A stretch of 37,416 nt of DNA, taken from assembly GCA_934255545.1 (NCBI GenBank), contig CAKQOE010000024.1, forward strand, positions 1-37,416, read 5' to 3'. The notes beneath the pieces are model-generated. The model worked only from the letters and a program-made list of their open reading frames with translations, had not been told where the DNA came from and did not search any database. A program made the translations under genes and the position numbers. This document shows, piece after piece, positions 31,915-37,416 of the stretch (positions within the stretch are counted from its first letter, which is position 1; each line of letters starts with the position of its first letter). The DNA is from an uncultured Clostridia bacterium. Its GTDB lineage: Bacteria > Bacillota > Clostridia > Peptostreptococcales > Anaerovoracaceae.

Positions 31915-33204
31915 TTACTTTATAGCCTCAAAAGCCTTGTCGAGAGCTGCGATAAGGTCGTCAACGTTCTCGATACCGATAGAGAGACGGATAGTGTTAG
32001 GCTTTATGCCCTGGTCAGCGAGCTCTTCAGCGCTGAGCTGTGAGTGAGTAGTTGAAGCAGGGTGGATAACGAGTGACTTTACGTCTGCTACGTTTGCGAG
32101 GAGTGAGAAGATATCGAGATGGTCGATGAACTTCTTTGCATCATCTTCGCTGCCCTTGATCTCAAATGTAAATATTGAACCGCCGCCGTTAGGGAAGTAT
32201 TTCCTGTAGAGCTCATGGCTTGGCTCAGTTGCGAGCGAAGGGTGGTGAACTGCTTCTACCTGAGGGTGGTTATTAAGGTATTCAACGATCTTGAGCGCGT
32301 TCTGTACGTGGCGTTCAACTCTGAGCGAAAGTGTTTCAAGTCCCTGCAGGAAGATGAAAGCATGGAACGGAGAGAGTGTAGCGCCTGTGTCTCTCAGGAG
32401 GATAGCTCTGATGTATGTTACAAATGCTGCAGGACCTGCTGCGTCTGTGAATGAAACTCCGTGATAGCTTGAGTTTGGCTCTGAGATCCATGGATACTTG
32501 CCTGAAGCTGCCCAGTCGAAGCTGCCGCCGTCGATAACAACGCCGCCTACAGCAGTACCGTGACCGCCGATGAACTTAGTAGCTGAGTGAACAACGATGT
32601 CAGCGCCGTATTCAAACGGTCTTACGAGATAAGGTGTAGAGAATGTAGAGTCTACTACGAGCGGAAGCCCGTGCTTGTGAGCGATCTCAGCGATCTTTTC
32701 TATATCTGCAACGTTTGAATTCGGGTTGCCTAAAGTTTCGATGTATAAAGCTTTCGTGTTGTCCTGAATGGCTGCTTCAAAAGCTTCAAAATCGTCAGGA
32801 TCAACGAATGTGGCACTGATCCCGTAAAGCTCGAGAGTGTGCGCGAGCAGGTTGTAAGTTCCGCCGTAGATAGTCTTTGAAGCAACGATGTGCTCGCCGC
32901 CCTTTGCGAGAGCAAGTATAGTGTAATTGATGGCAGCGGCGCCTGAAGCGAGACCGAGAGCTGCAGTACCGCCTTCGAGAGCTGCGATACGCTGTTCAAA
33001 TATATCCTGAGTAGGGTTTGTAAGTCTGCCGTAGATGTTGCCTGCGTCCTTAAGAGCGAAGCGGTCAGCTGCATGCTGAGAATCGTGGAACACATATGAG
33101 GTTGTAGCATAGATAGGAACTGCTCTTGAATCTGTAACAGGATCTGCTGATTCCTGACCTACGTGAAGCTGCTTTGTTTCGAATTTCCAGTTTGTATTTG
33201 CCAT
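31915..33204 (-). CDS. metY: O-acetylhomoserine (thiol)-lyase, PLP-dependent
   Basis: 429 residues, the length of MetY-type sulfhydrylases. PLP lysine Lys210 in VVHSATKFIGGHG. NPTQDIFEQRIAALEGG and the SxATGA-like stretch LASGAAAINYTILAL are family signatures. It makes homocysteine (or methionine with methanethiol) from O-acetylhomoserine and sulfide, entering methionine synthesis. AGAGG lies about 11 bases before the ATG. It has a long leader of about 280 nt containing a cysteine-rich small ORF (33337-33432). No metX or metB lies nearby. Confidence 0.93.
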   Translation of the reverse strand: MANTNWKFETKQLHVGQESADPVTDSRAVPIYATTSYVFHDSQHAADRFALKDAGNIYGRLTNPTQDIFEQRIAALEGGTAALGLASGAAAINYTILALAKGGEHIVASKTIYGGTYNLLAHTLELYGISATFVDPDDFEAFEAAIQDNTKALYIETLGNPNSNVADIEKIAEIAHKHGLPLVVDSTFSTPYLVRPFEYGADIVVHSATKFIGGHGTAVGGVVIDGGSFDWAASGKYPWISEPNSSYHGVSFTDAAGPAAFVTYIRAILLRDTGATLSPFHAFIFLQGLETLSLRVERHVQNALKIVEYLNNHPQVEAVHHPSLATEPSHELYRKYFPNGGGSIFTFEIKGSEDDAKKFIDHLDIFSLLANVADVKSLVIHPASTTHSQLSAEELADQGIKPNTIRLSIGIENVDDLIAALDKAFEAIK

Positions 33205-33249
33205 TTTAATTTACCTCTTTTTCTTTCTTAATATATAAATAATAATGTA

Positions 33250-33306
33250 CGAATGCGCTTTGCGCTGTTTTTGCATCTGCCTGGCAGATGACCGGCCCTT
33301 AAGGGC
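33250..33306 (-). other. Hairpin cluster in the metY leader
   Basis: Between the small ORF and metY are GCCCTT/AAGGGC (33295-33306), CATCTGCC/GGCAGATG (33274-33290) and GCGC-AAA-GCGC (33255-33265). On the minus strand (metY direction) none is followed by a T-run. On the plus strand the first and last are followed by TTTTT. Thus they are not simple intrinsic attenuators of metY, but could fold alternatively. Confidence 0.5.
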
Positions 33307-33336
33307 TTTTTGTTTTTATCTATTGCATCTTTCGTT

Positions 33337-33432
33337 TTAACATGAGCAGCACATTCGTTTCCGGCTCAGAAGCACCGGGAAAAGTACGTTGTGGATAGCA
33401 TCTGTTTTTTTATCTGACGTGTAAATGTTCAT
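33337..33432 (-). CDS. Candidate cysteine-rich leader peptide of the metY leader (31 aa)
   Basis: ORF of 31 codons beginning MNIYTSDKKTDA, with the C-terminal codons Arg-Met-Cys-Cys-Ser-Cys then TAA. AGGAGG (33438-33443) lies five bases before the ATG, the strongest ribosome binding site in this leader. It starts about 50 nt after the predicted transcription start and 130 nt separate its stop from metY. Three of the last four residues are cysteine in front of a sulfur assimilation gene, the pattern expected of ribosome-mediated, cysteine-sensing attenuation. It may alternatively be a stand-alone small protein. Confidence 0.55.
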   Translation of the reverse strand: MNIYTSDKKTDAIHNVLFPVLLSRKRMCCSC

Positions 33433-33492
33433 CCGGTCCTCCTTTCCGATTTCTTTAACATATCTAAATGGTATGTTTGTTTTGATGGTCTT

Positions 33493-33521
33493 ATTGTACG
33501 GTGTTTATGCGGTTTTGTCTA
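33493..33521 (-). promoter_or_regulatory. Promoter of the metY leader
   Basis: On the minus strand: TAGACA (33516-33521) - 17 bp - TACAAT (33493-33498). It predicts transcription start near 33486. Confidence 0.55.
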
Positions 33522-33541
33522 CTAATCAATAATTATGGTCA

Positions 33542-33562
33542 GTTATAACCTGGAGTTATAAC
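33542..33562. promoter_or_regulatory. Double palindromic operator-like site
   Basis: Two copies of the self-palindromic 8-mer GTTATAAC separated by CTGGA. It lies 20 bp upstream of the metY -35 and just upstream of a plus-strand TATAAT (33585-33590) that lacks a -35. It suits a LysR-type or other dimeric activator of either or both transcripts. The regulator is unknown. Confidence 0.45.
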
Positions 33563-33630
33563 GCAGCAGTATATGTTTTATATATATAATGGTTGTAAGT
33601 TCGTATCAAAGTTGGTATCGTAGATAAAGA

Positions 33631-34418
33631 AGTCAGCAAATAGCCGAATGAGCCGAAATGCTGACCCGCCAGATGAGAAAAAGTCAGCAAAAGGTGATAT
33701 AGGAAAAAATGCTGACCCGACAGATGAGAAAAAGTCAGCAAAATGCGATATAGGCGAAAATGCTGACCCGACAGATGAGAAAAAGTCAGCAAAATGCGAT
33801 ATAGGCGAAAATGCTGACCCGGCCGGTGGAAAAAAGTCAGCAAAATGCGATATAGGAAAAAATGCTGACCCGGCCGGTGGAAAAAAGTCAGCAAAAGGTG
33901 ATATAGGAAAAAATGCTGACCCGGCCGATGAGAAAAAGTCAGCAAAAGGCGATATAGGAAAAAATGCTGACCCGGCCGATGAGAAAAAGTCAGCAAAAGG
34001 TGATATAGACGAAAATGCTGACCCGGCCGGTGGAAAAAAGTCAGCAAAAGGCGGTATAAGAGAAAATGCTGACCCGCCAGATGAGAAAAAGTCAGCAAAA
34101 GGTGATATAGGAAAAAATGCTGACCCGGCCGATGAGAAAAAGTCAGCAAAAGGCGATATAGGCGAAAATGCTGACTCAGCAGGTAAGAAAAAGTCAGCAA
34201 AATGCGAGATGAACAGAAATGATGAACAGAAATGCTGACCCGGCCGGTGGAAAAAAGTCAGCAAAAGGTGATATAGGAAAAAATGCTGACCCGGCAGTTG
34301 AGAAAAAGTCAGCAAAAGGTGATATAGGAAAAAATGCTGACCCGGCCGATGGAAAAGAGTCAGCAAAAGGTGTTATAGGCAAAAATGCTGACTCAGCAGG
34401 TAAGAAAAAGTCAGCAAA
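33631..34418 (+). repeat. Tandem array of fifteen 51-bp hairpin units
   Basis: The first unit starts at 33660 and then every 51 bp (33711, 33762 ... 34170). A 13-bp addition follows unit 11, and four more units start at 34234, 34285, 34336 and 34387. A half unit precedes (33631). Each unit contains TGCTGAC - 17 bases - GTCAGCA. The 7-bp stem is identical in all 15 units, while the loop and the second half vary. Units 11 and 15 share a different loop (TCAGCAGGTAAG), so a block ending has been duplicated. Because 51 is a multiple of 3, long readings exist on both strands (plus strand 33648-34238, repeated NADPADEKKSAKGDIGK). These have no good ribosome binding site, and nearly all differences are non-synonymous. 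I favour a non-coding role. Confidence 0.9.
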
Positions 34419-34453
34419 TGCAAAGTGAAAATGTTAAAAAGAGGGTGACTATA

Positions 34454-35098
34454 ATGGATAATGAATATATAAAACCAATGGATATAGAGCGCCGCAGCAT
34501 GGAGATCATAGAATCCGAGCTGCAGACAGCACTGCCGCTTGACAGAGCGCCGATAGTAAAACGCGTCATACATACGACGGCAGACTTTGATTACGAAAAA
34601 AATCTGCAGTTTTCTGAAACAGCAGTGCAGGCGGCGCTTGCAGCGCTGCGTAAAGGCGCAACTATAGTATGTGATACCAATATGGCCAGAAGCGGCGTAA
34701 ACAAAGCCGCGCTTGAGCGCCATAACAGCCGCGCCGTGTGTTTCATGGCAGATCCTGACGTAGCAGCAGAAGCAAAAGAACGCAGCGTGACAAGAGCGAC
34801 AGTAAGCATGGAGAAAGCTGCATCACTTGACGGACCTCTGATATTTGCGATAGGAAACGCTCCGACAGCGCTCATAAAACTGAAATCGCTGATAGTCGAT
34901 GCAGCAGTAACACCAGCACTTATAATAGGCGTACCCGTAGGTTTCGTAAACGTCATAGAATCAAAGGAGCTGATAAAGCAGGCAGGCATCCCGTACATAA
35001 TAGCCGCAGGCCGCAAAGGCGGCAGCACGGTAGCAGCCGCTATATGCAATGCGCTCTTGTATATGCTTGACAGTGAAGACGGCCTTAAGCGCCAGTGA
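34454..35098 (+). CDS. cbiC: Precorrin-8X methylmutase CbiC/CobH
   Basis: 214 residues. Catalytic histidine in VIHTTADFDY (His40), substrate-binding segments GATIVCDTNMARSG and GVPVGFVNVIESK. It moves the C11 methyl group to C12, giving (cobalt-)hydrogenobyrinate in cobalamin synthesis. The start is ATG 34454 with GAGGGTG eight bases upstream. A longer reading would start in the repeat array and is rejected. No other cobalamin gene is in the window and no B12 riboswitch is seen. The 5' region is filled by the 51-bp array. Confidence 0.92.
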   Translation: MDNEYIKPMDIERRSMEIIESELQTALPLDRAPIVKRVIHTTADFDYEKNLQFSETAVQAALAALRKGATIVCDTNMARSGVNKAALERHNSRAVCFMADPDVAAEAKERSVTRATVSMEKAASLDGPLIFAIGNAPTALIKLKSLIVDAAVTPALIIGVPVGFVNVIESKELIKQAGIPYIIAAGRKGGSTVAAAICNALLYMLDSEDGLKRQ

Positions 35099-35164
35099 TC
35101 GCACAATAGACCGAGATATTATTGTGATCTTAAGGGAAGTTGCGATTGTATGAAAAACGATACG

Positions 35165-35193
35165 TTGATGTTTCGAGGGCCATATGTTACAAT
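35165..35193 (+). promoter_or_regulatory. Promoter of moaA
   Basis: TTGATG - 17 bp - TACAAT (35188-35193). Transcription would start near 35200 and leave a leader of about 209 nt. Confidence 0.55.
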
Positions 35194-35253
35194 AGATATT
35201 AACCGTTTTCTATGATAATTATTATGTGTGACAATTATTCCAGGAGAGCATAC

Positions 35254-35366
35254 ATATATGAATTTATAGAATATTTTTTTTGTGTTGATATCCGTACAGG
35301 CGCCGGTGACGGCGCTCAACCGCACAGCCCGTAAGGGCTTCGCGCATTGTGGATATATTCATATAT
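35254..35366 (+). ncRNA. Structured leader of moaA, candidate riboswitch
   Basis: Two coaxial stems close the element: ATATATGAAT (35254-35263)/ATTCATATAT (35357-35366) and ATATCC (35288-35293)/GGATAT (35351-35356). The pairing is continuous on the 3' side with a 24-nt T-rich bulge on the 5' side. Inside are GCGCC-GGTGAC-GGCGC (35300-35315) and AGCCC-GTAA-GGGCT with a GNRA tetraloop (35326-35339), and CCGCA/TGTGG can enclose the latter. Known Moco/Tuco riboswitches precede moaA genes but are usually larger. I cannot confirm a match. Confidence 0.5.
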
Positions 35367-35408
35367 ACAGCTTCTACGGCGTAAATATTTTCGGAGGTTT
35401 ATTATATA

Positions 35409-36374
35409 ATGATAGATAAATTCGGACGCGAGATAAACTATCTGCGGATCTCGATAACAGACAGGTGCAATCTCAGATGCAGATACTGTATGCCTGAGGC
35501 GGGAGTTTCAAATCTCATACCGCACAGTGAGATACTTTCATTTGAGGAGATAATCCGACTGACGAAGGCCGCTGCGAAGCTCGGAATAAAAAAGATAAGA
35601 CTGACAGGCGGCGAGCCGCTTGTAAGGAACAGCGTAAATGATCTCATATCAAAAATAAACGAGATCGAAGGCATAGAGGAAATAGTCATAACGACGAATG
35701 GCATAAGGCTTGCGGAGATGGCCGACGATCTGAAAAAAGCAGGCCTCAAGCGCGTAAATATAAGCCTCGATACACTCGACCCGAAAAAATTCGCTGAGAT
35801 AACAAGAGGCGGAGACCTTTCAAAGGTGCTCGAAGGCATAGAGGCAGCGAAGCGCGTAGGCCTTACACCGATAAAGATAAATACAGTAGCGCTCGGCGGA
35901 TTCAATGACGACGAGTTCGGCAATTTCATAGAGCTGACGCGCGATCACGACATATCGGTCCGCTTCATAGAGCTCATGCCTATAGGACATGCTGACGTCG
36001 GCGAAGGCTACGGATTCATATCAAATCAGGAGATTCTTGACAGATTCCCTGAGCTCGTACCGGAGCCAAAGAAAAAATTCTCCGTAGCAAACGAGTACAG
36101 GCTTCCGGGAGCAGTCGGAACAGTAGGCCTCATAAGCGCGCTCAGCAACCATTTCTGTGCCGAGTGCAACAAGATCAGACTCACGTCCGACGGCAAGATA
36201 AAGCCGTGCCTGCACTCAAACGAGGAGATCCCGATGAAGCCGGTCCTCATGAACGGCACAGACGAAGAAGTTCTCGCAGCCCTCGCGGAATCAATAGGCC
36301 ATAAAGTCGAACATCACATGCTCAACGAAGGCGCCGCCCCGATAGACCGCGACATGAACAAAATAGGCGGCTGA
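35409..36374 (+). CDS. moaA: GTP 3',8-cyclase MoaA (radical SAM)
   Basis: 321 residues. N-terminal radical SAM motif Cys20-x3-Cys24-x2-Cys27, SAM region RLTGGEPL, and C-terminal cluster cysteines CAECNKIRLTSDGKIKPCL for the GTP-binding second [4Fe-4S]. It ends in the conserved Gly-Gly tail. First step of molybdenum (or tungsten) cofactor synthesis, forming the MoaC substrate. GGAGG precedes the start. moaC follows 115 bp downstream. Confidence 0.97.
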   Translation: MIDKFGREINYLRISITDRCNLRCRYCMPEAGVSNLIPHSEILSFEEIIRLTKAAAKLGIKKIRLTGGEPLVRNSVNDLISKINEIEGIEEIVITTNGIRLAEMADDLKKAGLKRVNISLDTLDPKKFAEITRGGDLSKVLEGIEAAKRVGLTPIKINTVALGGFNDDEFGNFIELTRDHDISVRFIELMPIGHADVGEGYGFISNQEILDRFPELVPEPKKKFSVANEYRLPGAVGTVGLISALSNHFCAECNKIRLTSDGKIKPCLHSNEEIPMKPVLMNGTDEEVLAALAESIGHKVEHHMLNEGAAPIDRDMNKIGG

Positions 36375-36385
36375 TCCCAAACTTG

Positions 36386-36423
36386 CACCGGCCCGGCCGG
36401 TGAGCACCTGCGCCTCGAGGCGC
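36386..36423. other. Intercistronic hairpins moaA-moaC
   Basis: CACCGGC-CCG-GCCGGTG (36386-36402) and the palindrome GCGCCTCGAGGCGC (36410-36423). No T-run follows. They resemble the other GC-rich intercistronic stem-loops of this window. Confidence 0.45.
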
Positions 36424-36489
36424 GAGCAGTACGCAGCATTCATTGATATATCCAATTTATGATATAGATGACAAAAGGAGTGGATAAAA

Positions 36490-36969
36490 ATGGAAGAAAA
36501 ACTTACGCATATAGACGAAAACGGCAGACCTCGCATGGTAAACGTAGGCGAGAAAGCCGATACTCACCGCATAGCTGTGGCAAAAGGCAGCATATACATG
36601 CAGCCTGCAACGCTCGCAAGGATAAAAGAAGGCAGCATCGCAAAAGGCGATGTCCTTTCAGTAGCGCAGACAGCAGGCATCATGGCAGCGAAAAATACAG
36701 CATCAAATATCCCGATGTGCCATAACATTTTTATCACAGGCGTAGATATGGACTTTCAGATAGACGAAGAAAAATCAGCTATACACATCGAAGCCTCAGC
36801 AAGCACCATCGGCAAGACAGGCATAGAGATGGAATCACTCAACGCAGTAGCCATTGCAGCACTGACAATATATGACATGTGCAAAGCCATAGACCGCGGC
36901 ATGCGCATCACAGACATCCGCCTCGTAAAGAAAGACGGCGGAAAGAGCGGACTTTTCATAGCGGAATAA
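36490..36969 (+). CDS. moaC: Cyclic pyranopterin monophosphate synthase MoaC
   Basis: 159 residues. It converts the MoaA product to cyclic pyranopterin monophosphate. Catalytic regions: KGDVLSVAQTAGIMAAKNTA, PMCHN (histidine) and ESLNAVAIAALTIYDMCKA with the acidic residues. AAAGGAG lies 9 bases before the ATG. Usual length. No mobA/moeA or Mo transporter is in the window. Confidence 0.97.
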   Translation: MEEKLTHIDENGRPRMVNVGEKADTHRIAVAKGSIYMQPATLARIKEGSIAKGDVLSVAQTAGIMAAKNTASNIPMCHNIFITGVDMDFQIDEEKSAIHIEASASTIGKTGIEMESLNAVAIAALTIYDMCKAIDRGMRITDIRLVKKDGGKSGLFIAE

Positions 36970-37000
36970 TAAAAACAAAGACAAAACACAGATAAAATGA

Positions 37001-37058
37001 AACAGCTCCGGCGCGGCAGCTGCTGATATTCAGCAGTACCGGCGCCGGAGCTGTTTTT
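37001..37058 (+). terminator. Intrinsic terminator of moaC
   Basis: Outer stem ACAGCTCCGGCGC/GCGCCGGAGCTGT, inner stem CTGCTGA/TCAGCAG, followed by TTTTT. Confidence 0.85.
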
Positions 37059-37146
37059 GTGTATATGCTTAAAATACAGACCGCCGGGGGAGTTTTAGAA
37101 CAGCAGACTGTATCGGATATTTGCAGATAGTACAGGCTGGCATCTG

Positions 37147-37416
37147 TTACACTCCTGCTATCTCGCCGACGCCGGAAGCAACGACGCGCGGCCTGTACGG
37201 GAATCTTTCTATGCCTTCGCGCGTAGTAACGCCTGAGAGCACGAGGCACGTATCAAGGCCTGACTCTATGCCTGCGACTATGTCAGTATCCATCCTGTCG
37301 CCTATGATAGCCGCATCCTCAGAGTGTACGCCGAGCATGCGGAGCCCTGTGCGCATCATGAGCGGGTTGGGCTTGCCTACGTAGTACGCTTCCTTGCCCG
37401 TGGCGAGCTCCACAGG
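37147..37416 (-). CDS. HAD-family (NagD-like) phosphatase, 3' part only
   Basis: The C-terminal 88 or more residues of a minus-strand gene cut by the window edge. Visible: KPNPLMMRTGL and the HAD motif IV region IIGDRMDTDIVAGIESGLDT, then CLVLSGVTTRE, as in NagD/AraL sugar phosphatases. The N-terminal DxD nucleophile motif lies outside the window. The apparent Met at the window edge is internal. Confidence 0.88.
   Translation of the reverse strand, partial: PVELATGKEAYYVGKPNPLMMRTGLRMLGVHSEDAAIIGDRMDTDIVAGIESGLDTCLVLSGVTTREGIERFPYRPRVVASGVGEIAGV

Noticed and set aside
33205..33486. SAM riboswitch or T-box in the metY leader
   Set aside because: No S-box core words and no T-box GGUGGNACCGCG-type sequence are present.
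33648..34238. Repeat protein gene on the plus strand (and long hydrophobic readings on the minus strand)
   Set aside because: No usable ribosome binding site, the frame breaks at the 13-bp addition near 34221, and variation between units is not synonymous-biased. A unit length divisible by 3 keeps several frames open by itself. Not fully excluded.
33631..34418. CRISPR array
   Set aside because: The 51-bp units are contiguous and lack unique spacers, and no cas genes are present.

Overview
The window looks like chromosomal DNA of an anaerobic, mid-GC member of the Firmicutes (Clostridia/Eubacteriales). A family XIII/Anaerovoracaceae-type organism is my guess and is not proven. The evidence is strong AGGAGG-type ribosome binding sites, sigma-A-like promoters, a perfect CIRCE operator, the strictly anaerobic ribonucleotide reductase NrdD with NrdG, SLH-domain surface proteins, a Gram-positive-type PhoP/PhoR pair and heavy use of ATA for isoleucine. 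There is no prophage, no CRISPR array and no transposase gene. The accessory material sits in the intergenic regions.

Layout. 1-1200: a CIRCE-controlled hsp20 gene behind a long leader. 1195-6440: a GntR/FCD regulator divergent from an operon for a sodium:solute symporter, an AprA/fumarate-reductase-like flavoprotein and a small 2[4Fe-4S] ferredoxin, probably uptake and reduction (or oxidation) of an unknown organic substrate. 6500-13125: a complete phosphate regulon (pstSCAB-phoU plus response regulator and kinase) with a candidate Pho box in front. Its PstS has its two halves in swapped order. 13210-16800: mostly leftward genes (membrane protein, TatD-linked radical SAM protein, hotdog thioesterase, HU) and one rightward cysteine hydrolase. 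16900-19460: a large MalT-like LuxR regulator. 19940-23245: nrdD, nrdG and dut, the dNTP supply genes. 23270-23590: a compact type I toxin-antitoxin module (26-aa holin-like toxin and convergent antisense RNA). 23750-30566: polysaccharide deacetylase, tRNA-Ser, a zinc-ribbon/DUF4145 membrane protein translationally coupled to a UvrD-like helicase, and an SLH-L,D-transpeptidase. 30765-33204: tyrA and a leftward O-acetylhomoserine sulfhydrylase gene. 33630-34418: an array of fifteen 51-bp units, each with an invariant 7-bp stem. 34454-37416: an orphan cbiC, moaA and moaC, then the 3' part of a HAD phosphatase gene cut by the window end.

The most interesting material is non-coding or very small. 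(1) The leader of the O-acetylhomoserine sulfhydrylase gene contains a 31-codon ORF with a strong ribosome binding site that ends Met-Cys-Cys-Ser-Cys-stop, a candidate cysteine-sensing leader peptide. (2) The 51-bp hairpin array fills the 5' region of cbiC. (3) Two copies of an undescribed MITE-like element (about 320-400 bp, ends GTATAC) lie in opposite orientation. One contains an 82-bp double-hairpin module that also sits directly upstream of hsp20, and a compensatory base change supports its fold. (4) A type I toxin-antitoxin module. (5) A circularly permuted PstS. (6) A structured moaA leader. (7) A tRNA-like remnant with a T-arm, inverted relative to the adjacent tRNA-Ser.
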